The notes under the pieces: model-generated
Databases searched by the model: none
What the model saw: the letters and a program-made list of their open reading frames with translations, nothing else
Told to the model about the DNA's origin: nothing
Part shown: in pieces, positions 1 to 8,466 of the stretch
Layout: each line of letters opens with the position of its first letter
How positions within the stretch are numbered: position 1 is the first letter of the stretch
DNA from: CG1-02-35-72 sp045046885
GTDB taxonomy: Bacteria > Bacteroidota > Bacteroidia > Flavobacteriales > Flavobacteriaceae
Direction of reading: 5' to 3'
Assembly (NCBI GenBank): GCA_045046885.1
Contig: JASFYX010000023.1
Location: 90,563 to 154,562, forward strand
Length of the DNA: 64,000 nt
Made by a program: the position numbers and the translations under genes

Positions 1-9
1 TCACATTTT

Positions 10-630
10 TCATAAAAACAAATTTATAAGCGTTATGATACCTAAAATACCTGTTAAAGCCGCTAATATAAAATTGATATTCTTTGTCATAAGATTTAAC
101 TTATGAGACACTTTTTGCGCTGTAAAAATATACAGGAATAAGATTAAAAGAGTCCCTAATGTAGCCCCTGACACAAAAATTAAAATAGAGATTTTACTAA
201 AATCTAACAAGCCAGCCATATCTAATGAAGCCCCAACACCACAGTAATAAGGAATAGCAAACATATTTAGAAAAGACAAGAGTAACCCAATGGTAAAGTT
301 GTTTTTAATGCGTTGTTTAGGGGTGTAGTTTTCTTTACGTTCAGAAAATCCCTTTCTAAAAAAATATAAAGAAAGCAGTATAAAAATAACAGCCGCCACT
401 TCTTTAACATAAATAAGCAAATACTGATTTTCTTTTAAAAGCTTGGTAATCAGCAAGGCAATGGTTGCTTGAAAAAACACGCTTATAGAAGCCCCAACGG
501 CATAAACTTCGGCTTTTTGGCGTCCTTTTGTAGTACTTATTTTAACAGCTGTCATATTGAGCATACTGGGCGGAATTAAGCCTACAAAAGCAGAAATTAA
601 ACCCAAAAAGAAAACTAAAATTAAGCTCAT
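10..630 (-). CDS. LysE/RhtB-type membrane exporter
   Basis: A 206-residue integral membrane protein with about six hydrophobic segments (around residues 2-25, 45-65, 70-92, 110-130, 140-168 and 183-205), the length and topology of the LysE/RhtB family of amino acid or small-metabolite exporters. The conserved early GLIPPS segment (residues 17-22) matches the LysE family's first helix. The substrate cannot be told from sequence. Its ATG overlaps the TAA of trmB by one base (TAATG), so it is translationally coupled to trmB and probably co-transcribed. Its stop is ten bases from the window edge, so downstream operon members cannot be seen. Confidence 0.8.
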   Translation of the reverse strand: MSLILVFFLGLISAFVGLIPPSMLNMTAVKISTTKGRQKAEVYAVGASISVFFQATIALLITKLLKENQYLLIYVKEVAAVIFILLSLYFFRKGFSERKENYTPKQRIKNNFTIGLLLSFLNMFAIPYYCGVGASLDMAGLLDFSKISILIFVSGATLGTLLILFLYIFTAQKVSHKLNLMTKNINFILAALTGILGIITLINLFL

Positions 631-1301
631 TAAAAATGGGGTTTAAATTTGAGATAAGTTATGGGTTTTTTCTTTTCTAAAAATTGCTTTTCGTAAAAAG
701 TTTGTGTTAACACAGCTTCTTTTGGGGCATGTGGATTTCTGTAAACATTGTGGTGGGCGTATAAAAGTTCATGGCCTTGTGCTTCTATTAATCCTAAAGT
801 ATAACCGTGTAAAAATTCGGAATCTGTTTTTAAATGAATGACACCATCGTTAACCAAAATACTGTGATATTTTTTTAGAAAGGTAGGGTTTGTCAAACGG
901 TGCTTGGTGCGTTTAAATTTTATTTGTGGATCGGGAAAAGTTATCCAAATTTCGGCGATTTCATTTTTGGCAAAACACAAATCAATAAGCTCAATTTGTG
1001 TACGTACAAAAGCAACATTAGTAATATTGTCTTCTAAAGCGGTTTTAGCACCACGCCAAAAACGCGCCCCTTTAATATCAATGCCTATAAAATTTCTATC
1101 GGGATAAAGGTGTGCTAAAGCCAGAGAATATTCGCCTTTGCCACAGCCCAGCTCTAGAGTAATAGGATTGTCATTTTTGAAAAAGGTATGCCACTTGCCT
1201 TTTAACTTAAACCCGTCGGTAAGATTAGCACGTGTAGGCTGAATGACATTAGAAAATGTTTCGTTTTCGCGAAAGCGTTTTAATTTGTTTTTACTTCCCA
1301 A
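630..1301 (-). CDS. trmB: tRNA (guanine-N7-)-methyltransferase
   Basis: TrmB methylates N7 of guanine 46 in the variable loop of tRNAs, using S-adenosylmethionine. The 223-residue protein has the Rossmann SAM loop ELGCGKGEYS (about 50-59), the following acidic residue in GIDIKGARF, and the TrmB signature WITFPDPQIKFKRTKHR (about 119-135), which contains the catalytic and tRNA-binding Asp and the basic stretch. The N-terminal GSKNKLKRF motif is typical of Bacteroidota TrmB. It lies just upstream of the LysE-type gene with a one-base overlap and 17 bases after the DUF6341 gene, so the three minus-strand genes form a likely operon. Confidence 0.96.
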   Translation of the reverse strand: MGSKNKLKRFRENETFSNVIQPTRANLTDGFKLKGKWHTFFKNDNPITLELGCGKGEYSLALAHLYPDRNFIGIDIKGARFWRGAKTALEDNITNVAFVRTQIELIDLCFAKNEIAEIWITFPDPQIKFKRTKHRLTNPTFLKKYHSILVNDGVIHLKTDSEFLHGYTLGLIEAQGHELLYAHHNVYRNPHAPKEAVLTQTFYEKQFLEKKKPITYLKFKPHF

Positions 1302-1318
1302 ATCAGTTGAATAAAAAC

Positions 1319-1516
1319 TTATAAATTAGCACCTTTTCTGTGTTTTTTAAGCTGAGACATCCAAAAATAAAAGGCGGCTACACCAACTATAAACAATAAG
1401 AAATTAGGGATGTTTGAAATCCACCAATCACCTGAAAATCTTAATTTGTTAAAAGGAGCAAATGCGACATTGGTAAAAAAATCGGCTAGGGCTCTAAAAA
1501 AATTGTTTGCTATCAT
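1319..1516 (-). CDS. DUF6341 family small membrane protein
   Basis: A 65-residue protein with an N-terminal amphipathic part, a tryptophan pair (GDWWISNIPNF) and one hydrophobic segment at about 37-53 followed by a basic tail (KKHRKG). It matches the small DUF6341 family, which in Flavobacteriaceae neighbours upp and DUF6427 genes; no function is known. It is transcribed away from the DUF6427 gene across only 40 bases, and the two proteins begin almost identically (MIANNFF here, MIANFFN there). It is first in the minus-strand run leading into trmB. A TATTTTTG box on the minus strand (1532-1539) is a plausible -7 element. Confidence 0.75.
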   Translation of the reverse strand: MIANNFFRALADFFTNVAFAPFNKLRFSGDWWISNIPNFLLFIVGVAAFYFWMSQLKKHRKGANL

Positions 1517-1556
1517 ATCTTAAGTATCTTTACACTGCAAAAATAGAAATTTTAAA

Positions 1557-2492
1557 ATGATTGCCAATTTTTTTAATAATGCTAAGCCAATAAAGAGTGT
1601 AATACTCTTAATAATGCTTATTGTTTTTTTTGTTTTAGCTCATTTAAATATAAATTTCAATTTTTCATCACTAGAGTTTTGGAGTTTAAAAATTCTAGAT
1701 ATACTCTTGCTTCTGAGTTTGTTTTTTATCTATAATTTTATAATTACTAAAAACAAACTCACTTTTACAAACAGTTATGCTTTGTTATTTATTTGTCTGT
1801 CGTTTGGCTTATTTTATACAGTTTTAACTGATTCTAAAATTTTAATTTCTCAGGTAATTTTAGCTTTATCGTTTAGGCGTATTTACAGTTTGCGTTCAAA
1901 CCAAAGTATTAAAGAAAAGTTGTTTGACAGTTCTTTTTTAATAGCTGTTTCGAGTCTTTTCTTTTTTGAAAACAGTTATTTTATTGTGCTTATTTATGTG
2001 GCGCTTTTCGCTTTTTTAAGAACTAATTGGTATTATTTTATTATTCCGATAGTCGGGTTTTTAGTGCCCTATTTCCTGATTTATATTTTTGCTTTAGGAA
2101 CAGACTCTTTTTCTTATTTTAATAAAATTACCGCTATTTCTCTTTATGTGAATTTGGATATTCTAAATAACACAAAGCTTTTAGTCATTATTGATATTGT
2201 ATTTTTGGCAGGAAGTTTTGGGTATATCAGAAAAACAGTTAAAACAACAGAGTTTAGCAATGAGTTTCGTGCTTTGTGGAGCTTGGTTTTAGCTCATTTT
2301 ATTATGGCTATTTTTTTGGTATTTACAGGTGTCAATTTCACATTAGACAAAGCGCTTTATATTATTTTCCCTTTCGGGATAATTATGGCAAATTATCTAC
2401 AAACTATAGAAAAAAAAGGACTGAAAGAGTTGCTAGTATTCTTCTTTGTAGGCCTAACTTTAAGCAGTATTATTTACAATTTTGTACCGTAA
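1557..2492 (+). CDS. DUF6427 family polytopic membrane protein
   Basis: A 311-residue, very hydrophobic protein with roughly eight to ten transmembrane segments and no visible soluble domain. Length and composition match the flavobacterial DUF6427 family, whose role is unknown. The 3' end overlaps the convergent upp gene by 19 bases. The linkage of DUF6427, DUF6341 and upp is recurrent in Flavobacteriaceae (recalled from family context, not computed here), which hints at a link with nucleobase salvage or the envelope, but nothing in the sequence proves it. The start is the ATG directly after an A-rich stretch; a TATCTTTA box 30 bases upstream resembles the phylum's -7 element. Confidence 0.75.
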   Translation: MIANFFNNAKPIKSVILLIMLIVFFVLAHLNINFNFSSLEFWSLKILDILLLLSLFFIYNFIITKNKLTFTNSYALLFICLSFGLFYTVLTDSKILISQVILALSFRRIYSLRSNQSIKEKLFDSSFLIAVSSLFFFENSYFIVLIYVALFAFLRTNWYYFIIPIVGFLVPYFLIYIFALGTDSFSYFNKITAISLYVNLDILNNTKLLVIIDIVFLAGSFGYIRKTVKTTEFSNEFRALWSLVLAHFIMAIFLVFTGVNFTLDKALYIIFPFGIIMANYLQTIEKKGLKELLVFFFVGLTLSSIIYNFVP

Positions 2493-3127
2493 GCTAAATC
2501 GCCGGCATCGCCCAATCCGGGAACGATATAGCCTTTAGCATTCAATTTATTGTCAACTGTAGCTATCCACAAATGGGTGTTGTCAGGAAATTTATTTTTT
2601 ATAAAATCAACACCTTCTTTAGCCCCAATTACAGAAACAATATGAATCTGTTTAGGTGTTCCTGCTTTTTTTAAAGCTTCGTAAACAGCTACCATAGAAT
2701 GTCCTGTAGCCAACATAGGGTCAACCAATAAAAGGGTTTTGTTTTCTAATGATGGGGTAGCCAAATATTCTACAACTATTTCAAAAGCATCGGTATTATC
2801 GGGGTGATGGCGGTAAGCCGATATAAAAGCATTTTCGGCATCGTCAAAATAATTTAGCACCCCTTGATGTAATGGTAATCCGGCTCTTAAAATAGAGCAA
2901 ATAACAATGTCATTATCAGATAATGACATTTGTTTTGTCCCTAAGGGTGTGCTTATCATTTGGCCGTGGTAATTGAGATGTTTACTCAATTCATACCCTA
3001 AAATTTCGCCAATGCGTTCAATATTACGTCTAAAACGCAGTTTGTCTTTCTGTAGATTAATATCACGGATTTCTGAAATAAATTTTAAGAGAATAGAGTT
3101 TTGGGAGTCTAAATTATGAACAGTCAT
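2474..3127 (-). CDS. upp: Uracil phosphoribosyltransferase
   Basis: Upp converts uracil and PRPP to UMP in pyrimidine salvage. The 217-residue protein shows the PRPP-binding loop VDPMLATGHS (about 138-147) and the C-terminal uracil-binding motif YIVPGLGDAGDLAYG (about 200-214), both intact. SILRAGLPLHQG (about 78-89) is the first PRPP-contacting loop. It follows the alcohol dehydrogenase gene by 27 bases on the same strand and converges with, and overlaps, the DUF6427 gene. Length is normal for the family. Confidence 0.96.
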   Translation of the reverse strand: MTVHNLDSQNSILLKFISEIRDINLQKDKLRFRRNIERIGEILGYELSKHLNYHGQMISTPLGTKQMSLSDNDIVICSILRAGLPLHQGVLNYFDDAENAFISAYRHHPDNTDAFEIVVEYLATPSLENKTLLLVDPMLATGHSMVAVYEALKKAGTPKQIHIVSVIGAKEGVDFIKNKFPDNTHLWIATVDNKLNAKGYIVPGLGDAGDLAYGTKL

Positions 3128-3154
3128 TAGAAGTGTATTTGTACAAAGATAATT

Positions 3155-4312
3155 TTAATAACTCATTTCTACAATTTCTTTTACTTTTTCTATAGTGATG
3201 TGTTGTTGCTCTCCTAGACCAGTCCAACTGCGGTTTGTAAAGCGTTCACAAATTATTGAAGCAGTGTCTTTGTAATTATCGGTATAATCAGAAAGTTTTG
3301 TTTTAACACCCAAACTTGTAAAAAAGGCACTTGTTTTTTCAATAGCCATATCAGCAATAGTATTGTCATCGCCAGATAACTGCCAAATACGTTTACCGTA
3401 TTGTACCAACTTTTCATATTTATCTGTTTTCATTATACGATACAAATTAGGTGCAATAATAGCCAAGGATTGGGCGTGGTCTACACCGTATAACGCCGTT
3501 AATTCATGGCCAATCATATGGGTAGCCCAATCTGTTGGGACACCTTTAGACAAGAGCCCGTTTAAAGCCATTGTACAACTCCACATAAAATTTGAAGCTA
3601 ATTTATAATCAGTTGGATTTTCAATGACATCAGCTCCAATTTCTATCAATGTTTGTAAAACACTTTCGGCAATACGATCTTGTAAATAGGCATGAGCGTT
3701 GTAAGTAAGGTATTGTTCCATTACGTGTACAAAAGCATCTACAACACCATTTTGTAATTGTCTTTTTGGCAAACTGGCAATAACTGTTGGATCGTTAAAC
3801 GAAAATTTAGGAAATAACAACGGATTGCTAAATGCCATTTTTTCTTTGGTTGCTGCTTTGGTAATAACAGCTCCCGAATTCATTTCAGACCCTGTAGCTG
3901 GTAAAGTTAAGACAACACCAAAAGGAATTGCTTTTGTAACAGTCGCCCCTTTAGCCAAGATATCCCAAGAATCAGCTCCTTCAAAAGGAATCGCCGCTGC
4001 TATAAATTTGGTTGCGTCAATTACAGAACCGCCGCCTACAGCCAAAATAAAATTGATATTTTCTTTTTTTGCTAAAGCAACTGCTTTAATAAGTGTTTCG
4101 TATTGCGGATTGGCTTCAATACCACCAAATTCAATAATCTTAAAATTTTTAAGTTCGGCAATAACTTTATTGTAAATCCCATTTTTTTTGATACTCCCAC
4201 CACCATAAGTCAACAATACTTTAGCTTGGTTTGGTATTTCATTAGACAATTTAGATAATTGGTCTTTTCCAAAAATCATTTTTACAGGATTGTACAATTC
4301 AAAATTATTCAT
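3155..4312 (-). CDS. Iron-containing alcohol dehydrogenase, YqhD/BdhA-like
   Basis: A 385-residue group III alcohol dehydrogenase. It begins with the YqhD-like NFELYNPVKMIFGKDQ, has the dinucleotide-binding GGGSVID (about 93-99) and the metal ligands in DAFVHVMEQY (Asp and His) and in HMIGHELTALYGVDHAQ (two His). Members use NADPH to reduce aldehydes or butanal to alcohols; Fe2+ or Zn2+ is bound by the Asp/His set. The substrate here is unknown; detoxification of reactive aldehydes is a reasonable guess. It sits five bases after the GT9 gene and 27 bases before upp, apparently at the tail of the aromatic amino acid operon. Confidence 0.9.
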   Translation of the reverse strand: MNNFELYNPVKMIFGKDQLSKLSNEIPNQAKVLLTYGGGSIKKNGIYNKVIAELKNFKIIEFGGIEANPQYETLIKAVALAKKENINFILAVGGGSVIDATKFIAAAIPFEGADSWDILAKGATVTKAIPFGVVLTLPATGSEMNSGAVITKAATKEKMAFSNPLLFPKFSFNDPTVIASLPKRQLQNGVVDAFVHVMEQYLTYNAHAYLQDRIAESVLQTLIEIGADVIENPTDYKLASNFMWSCTMALNGLLSKGVPTDWATHMIGHELTALYGVDHAQSLAIIAPNLYRIMKTDKYEKLVQYGKRIWQLSGDDNTIADMAIEKTSAFFTSLGVKTKLSDYTDNYKDTASIICERFTNRSWTGLGEQQHITIEKVKEIVEMSY

Positions 4313-4317
4313 AACTG

Positions 4318-5370
4318 TTATTTTATATTTTTTAAAACTGTTTCTGTTACTCTTTGAGGCGAAATACTGCGCATACAGTCTTCGTAACCCTCTACGACTT
4401 TATTGCCGTAAATAGAGCTGGGTAATTTGGGATATTTATCTAAATCGGGGACTAAGCAATCGCTTAATGGATGTTTAAATGGCGTGAATCCTGCAAAAGG
4501 ATGTGTTGCACCCCAAAGGGTTATGGTTTTTACGTTTTTTATCGCCGCTAAATGTGCATTGCCAGAATCCATACTCAGCATCAATTTTAATTGTGAAATT
4601 AAATTGAGTTCCTCTTCAAAATTTAAAACACCAATAACATTAAAAGCGTTGGGCGTATCTTTAATCAGCTCATCAACTTGTTCTTTTTCTTTACCACCGC
4701 CACCAAAGACAAATATTTTTACATTCGGTTTTTTTGGGAGTGAAAGAAAGACTTTCTTCATCAAATCGGGCGGGTACATTTTAGACGTGTATTGTGCGAA
4801 TGGCGCTATGCCAAGCAAGATGTCTTTCTTTAAGTTACACCCTGCTTTTTCTAAAAATACTTTGACGTTTTTGTTGGGCTTCTCTTTATTAGGAAAGATG
4901 TGATTAGCTAAATCAACAGGATAACCCAATGACGCAAATACATCAGCGTAACGTTGGGGCGTACTTTTTAAAGCTTTAAAAATTTTATTTTTGGCACGTG
5001 TTAAAGCTTTTTTTTCAGCACGTCCTTTGTCTATTGTAGCCGTTTTTATGGGAGTAAAACCAAAATATAACCGTAGTATTTTTGAGCGGAGCACATTGTG
5101 GATATCGGCAACAGCTGTAATATTTAAAGCTTTGAGTTCTTTAAAAAGTTTGTAAAGCCCAAAAATACCTTTGTGTTTGCCTTTTAAATCAACAGCAAAA
5201 AAATCGACATTTTTAATATTGGCAAAAAGGGGCTTTAAAAACGGCCGTGATACAAAAGTGATTTTAAGCTCTGGATAAGTAGCTGTGAGCACTTGTAAAA
5301 TAGGTATTGTCATAGCCACATCGCCCATAGCCGACAATCTTATTATCACCAAATGTGCGGGTTTTGCCAT
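4318..5370 (-). CDS. Glycosyltransferase family 9 (heptosyltransferase-like)
   Basis: A GT9 enzyme, the family that adds heptose or another sugar to lipopolysaccharide core from an ADP-activated donor at the inner face of the cytoplasmic membrane. The N-terminal VIIRLSAMGDVAMTIPIL (nucleotide-sugar fold) and the C-terminal SMDSGNAHLAAIKNVKTITLWGATHP (donor site with the family's Asp-Ser-Gly-xx-His) are clear. The frame stays open to a GTG at 5385, three bases from the upstream stop. I prefer the ATG at 5370, because MAKPAHLVIIRLS is the normal family N-terminus. It follows the DAHP synthase gene closely and is probably read as part of that operon. Confidence 0.85.
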   Translation of the reverse strand: MAKPAHLVIIRLSAMGDVAMTIPILQVLTATYPELKITFVSRPFLKPLFANIKNVDFFAVDLKGKHKGIFGLYKLFKELKALNITAVADIHNVLRSKILRLYFGFTPIKTATIDKGRAEKKALTRAKNKIFKALKSTPQRYADVFASLGYPVDLANHIFPNKEKPNKNVKVFLEKAGCNLKKDILLGIAPFAQYTSKMYPPDLMKKVFLSLPKKPNVKIFVFGGGGKEKEQVDELIKDTPNAFNVIGVLNFEEELNLISQLKLMLSMDSGNAHLAAIKNVKTITLWGATHPFAGFTPFKHPLSDCLVPDLDKYPKLPSSIYGNKVVEGYEDCMRSISPQRVTETVLKNIK

Positions 5371-5388
5371 AGCACAAAGGTACACTTT

Positions 5389-6468
5389 TTAGCGTTTCAT
5401 AATCGTTTCTTGATGTTCTATAGACTCTTGATGGATGGCTTTAAAAATATTTTCGATAAAGACCTTGCTCAACCCCGATTGATTCCCTTTGGCAATCATA
5501 GAATCAATTATTTCTTGCCATCGACTGTTTTGTAGAATGGCTACATTTTTCTCTTTTTTAACTTCACCAATTTTTTCGGCAACTTCCATTCTATTAGCTA
5601 AAAGATCTATAAGCTGTTTGTCTAAAAAGGTTATTTCGTCTCTGTAGTTCGATAATTTATCGCGGTATTTTTCATCGATAAATCCTTTTTGTCTGATGCG
5701 TAAATCTTCGGTTATTTTAACCAGAGTATCGGGTGTAATTTGCTGTTTAGCGTCACTCCACGCGTCATCTGGATGGTTATGAGTTTCTATCATAAGACCG
5801 TCAAAATTTAAATCGAGTGCTGTTTGCGACACCTCAAAAATTAAATCGCGACGTCCTGCAATATGCGACGGGTCACAGATAATGGGTAAATTAGGGAAAT
5901 TGCGTTTTAAATCAATCGGAATTTGCCATTTGGGTTTGTTGCGGTATTTGTCTTTTTCGTAAGAAGAAAAGCCACGGTGGATAACACCTAATTTTTTAAT
6001 ACCCGCTTTGTAAAAACGCTCTACAGCCCCCATCCACAAAGCATAATCGGGATTGATAGGGTTTTTTACCAACACAATTTTGTCGGTTCCTTTTAGCGCA
6101 TCGGCAATTTCTTGCACAACAAACGGGTTGACGGTTGTACGCGCGCCAATCCATAAAATATCAATATCGAATTCTAAGGCCAATTTGGCATGTTGTGCAT
6201 TACCGACTTCAACAGTGGTTAGTAAACCGGTTTCTTCCTTTACTTTTTGAATCCATGGCAAGGCTTTAACACCGTGCCCTTCAAAGCCTCCTGGGCGGGT
6301 TCTGGGTTTCCAAACACCGGCTCTAAAAACGGTAGCATCTGTGTTTTTTAGCTGATGGGCTATTTCTAAAACCTGTTCTTCTGATTCGGCACTACAAGGT
6401 CCGGCAATAACTAAAGGGTGACTTAACTGCATGGCTTCTAGCCAGCCTCTAAAATTTTGATTATTCAT
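5389..6468 (-). CDS. Bifunctional DAHP synthase / chorismate mutase
   Basis: A 359-residue fusion. Residues about 1-265 are a KDSA-like (type I beta) 3-deoxy-D-arabino-heptulosonate 7-phosphate synthase: VIAGPCSAES, RAGVWKPRTRPGGFEG, PIICDPSHIAGRR and the metal-site Glu/His in MIETHNHPDDA. Residues about 270-359 are an AroQ-type (all-helical) chorismate mutase: LSNYRDEITFLDKQLIDLLANRMEVAEKIG and the C-terminal helix IHQESIEHQ. It thus performs the first step of the shikimate pathway and the first step of the Phe/Tyr branch. The fused mutase domain commonly serves as the feedback-sensing element in such enzymes. It lies five bases after tyrA in the pheA operon. Confidence 0.94.
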   Translation of the reverse strand: MNNQNFRGWLEAMQLSHPLVIAGPCSAESEEQVLEIAHQLKNTDATVFRAGVWKPRTRPGGFEGHGVKALPWIQKVKEETGLLTTVEVGNAQHAKLALEFDIDILWIGARTTVNPFVVQEIADALKGTDKIVLVKNPINPDYALWMGAVERFYKAGIKKLGVIHRGFSSYEKDKYRNKPKWQIPIDLKRNFPNLPIICDPSHIAGRRDLIFEVSQTALDLNFDGLMIETHNHPDDAWSDAKQQITPDTLVKITEDLRIRQKGFIDEKYRDKLSNYRDEITFLDKQLIDLLANRMEVAEKIGEVKKEKNVAILQNSRWQEIIDSMIAKGNQSGLSKVFIENIFKAIHQESIEHQETIMKR

Positions 6469-6473
6469 AATTA

Positions 6474-7319
6474 TTATTTTATTTCTGATAAGATTGTTTT
6501 TAAATGATGTGTACTTGCCATCGCCTCAAAAAGGCCTTGGACATCATCATTTTCTATAAATTCCTGAAACTGATTTAAATTTTTGACGTATTCTTTTAAC
6601 GATGTTAATATATTGTTTTTATTTTCTATAAAAATAGGCGTCCACGTTTTAGGTGAACTTTTAGAAAGCCTTACAGTTGAAGCAAATCCACTACCGGCCA
6701 TAGTAAAGATAGAGGCTTCGTTTTTTTCTATTTCAAGAACGGTTTTCCCTAGCATAAAACTACTAATGTGCGATAAATGCGATACATAAGCAATATGTCT
6801 GTCGTGGGCTTTGGCTTGCATAAACGATGTGGCCATTTTTAGTTCTTCAAAAATACGCAAAGCTTTTTCTAAAAAGACTTTTCCTGAGGATTTTGGCTCG
6901 CAAATAATATTTTTCTTATTGTAAAAGAGCTGTTTAAAAGCTGCTTCGGGACCGGAGTATTCGGTTCCGGCAATGGGATGCGCCGCTACAAAATTTTGTC
7001 TTTTAGGATGATTTTTAAGGGCTTTACAGATAGGTTCTTTAATAGACCCTACATCAAAAACAAGGGTGTTTTTTGTAATAGCATCTAATATTTTTACAGC
7101 CAAATCATTGGTGTGATTTACAGGGACAGCAATAATAACAACATTGGCGTTTTTTACATCGTCAAGATTACCCATAGCGTCAATTATTTTTAATTCTTTG
7201 GCTTGCTGTGTGTGGGTTATATTGGTGTCTACACCTATAACATGGCGCCCTTCTCGTTTTAAAGCCAGTGCCATTGAGCCTCCTATTAATCCCACGCCAA
7301 AAACAACTATTTTTTCCAT
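6474..7319 (-). CDS. tyrA: Prephenate dehydrogenase
   Basis: A 281-residue NAD(P)-dependent prephenate dehydrogenase that makes 4-hydroxyphenylpyruvate for tyrosine. The Rossmann motif VFGVGLIGGSMALALKREG is at the N-terminus (residues 5-23). FDVGSIKEPI and AAHPIAGTEYSGPEAA (about 113-128, with the catalytic His) follow, then the helical dimerisation domain with HDRHIAYVSHLSHISS (about 168-183). No ACT or mutase domain is attached; the mutase is on the next gene's product. It is one base from the aminotransferase gene upstream and five bases from the DAHP synthase/mutase gene downstream. Confidence 0.95.
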   Translation of the reverse strand: MEKIVVFGVGLIGGSMALALKREGRHVIGVDTNITHTQQAKELKIIDAMGNLDDVKNANVVIIAVPVNHTNDLAVKILDAITKNTLVFDVGSIKEPICKALKNHPKRQNFVAAHPIAGTEYSGPEAAFKQLFYNKKNIICEPKSSGKVFLEKALRIFEELKMATSFMQAKAHDRHIAYVSHLSHISSFMLGKTVLEIEKNEASIFTMAGSGFASTVRLSKSSPKTWTPIFIENKNNILTSLKEYVKNLNQFQEFIENDDVQGLFEAMASTHHLKTILSEIK

Positions 7320-7320
7320 A

Positions 7321-8466
7321 TTACAACACTCTTTTTAAAACGGTTTTTAAAATTTCTTCAGACGCACACAACGATACACGGATATAATTCACGCCTTGGC
7401 TGCCAAATATAAATCCGGGTGAAACAAAGATGTTTTTTTGAATCAATAATTCATCCGACAAGGCTTCTCCGGTAGTACCCTTAGGTACTTTTGCCCATAC
7501 AAATAAGCCTGAAGTATTTTTGTTATATGTACAATTCAAAACGTCTAATATTTGCCAAACTAATTGACGTCTTTTAGTGTAAATGGCATTTAATTTTGTG
7601 TACCAATTATCAGCTGATTTTAAAGCGACAATAGCACTTTTTTGAATGGCAAAATACATACCCGAATCCATATTACTTTTAACTTGTAAAACTGCTTTGA
7701 TGTATTTTTCTTTTCCTAATAACATACCTACGCGCCAGCCCGGCATATTAAATGTTTTACTGAGTGAGTTGAGTTCTAAAGCCACTTCTTTAGCCCCTTT
7801 AAAATGCAAAATACTCATAGGTTTGTTGTTTAAAATAAAGCTATAAGGGTTGTCGTTCACCAAAAGTATTTTGTGCTTTTTGGCAAAAGCGATTAGTTTA
7901 GTGAATAATTCTTCTGTTGCCACTGTCCCTGTAGGCATATGCGGATAGTTGAGCCACATGAGTTTAACTTTTGATAAATCTTCTTTTTCAAGCGCTTCAA
8001 AATCGGGATGCCAATTATTTTTTTCGGAGAGATTGTAAAAAACAGGTTCGGCGTGTAATAATTTTGTTGTAGAGGTATAAGTAGGATAGCCCGGATTGGG
8101 GATTAAAACTTTATCACCTGCATTTAAAAAAGCCAAAGAAATGAGCATAACGCCTTCTTTAGAACCCATTAAAGGTAATATTTCTGAATTAGGATTTAGA
8201 GAAACATTAAAATTTTTGTTATAAAATTTAGCCATTGATTCGCGCAATTCCGGTAGTCCTTGGTAGCTTTGGTATGTATTGGCTTGTGGCATTAAAGAAG
8301 CCTCTTTTAAAGTATTGAGAATTTCTTTTGGCGGCTCTAAATCAGGACTTCCAATAGCAATATTGATAATGGGTTTGCCATTATTTTCTAAATCTTTTAT
8401 TTCGCGTAATTTTTTAGAAAAATAGTATTCGGTTACGCTGTTTAATCTGTTTGACGGGGCTATCAT
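7321..8466 (-). CDS. PLP-dependent aminotransferase, aromatic-operon type
   Basis: A 381-residue fold-type I aminotransferase (class I/II). Visible features are NIAIGSPDLEPP near the N-terminus, MGSKEGVMLISLAFLNAGDKVLIPNPGYPTY, the cofactor-binding NYPHMPTGT (the family NPxNPTG variant) and VNDNPYS. The Schiff-base lysine is in SLSKTFNMPGWRVG, and the substrate Arg in NYIRVSLC. Given its place between pheA and tyrA it most likely transaminates phenylpyruvate and hydroxyphenylpyruvate. Its ATG overlaps the TGA of pheA (ATGA), so the two are translationally coupled. Confidence 0.9.
   Translation of the reverse strand: MIAPSNRLNSVTEYYFSKKLREIKDLENNGKPIINIAIGSPDLEPPKEILNTLKEASLMPQANTYQSYQGLPELRESMAKFYNKNFNVSLNPNSEILPLMGSKEGVMLISLAFLNAGDKVLIPNPGYPTYTSTTKLLHAEPVFYNLSEKNNWHPDFEALEKEDLSKVKLMWLNYPHMPTGTVATEELFTKLIAFAKKHKILLVNDNPYSFILNNKPMSILHFKGAKEVALELNSLSKTFNMPGWRVGMLLGKEKYIKAVLQVKSNMDSGMYFAIQKSAIVALKSADNWYTKLNAIYTKRRQLVWQILDVLNCTYNKNTSGLFVWAKVPKGTTGEALSDELLIQKNIFVSPGFIFGSQGVNYIRVSLCASEEILKTVLKRVL

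Noticed and set aside
1261..1290. Dispersed repeat (TTCGCGAAAGCG) inserted in trmB
   Set aside because: The palindromic DNA encodes KRFRENETF, which is the normal conserved N-terminus of Bacteroidota TrmB, so it is not an insertion.
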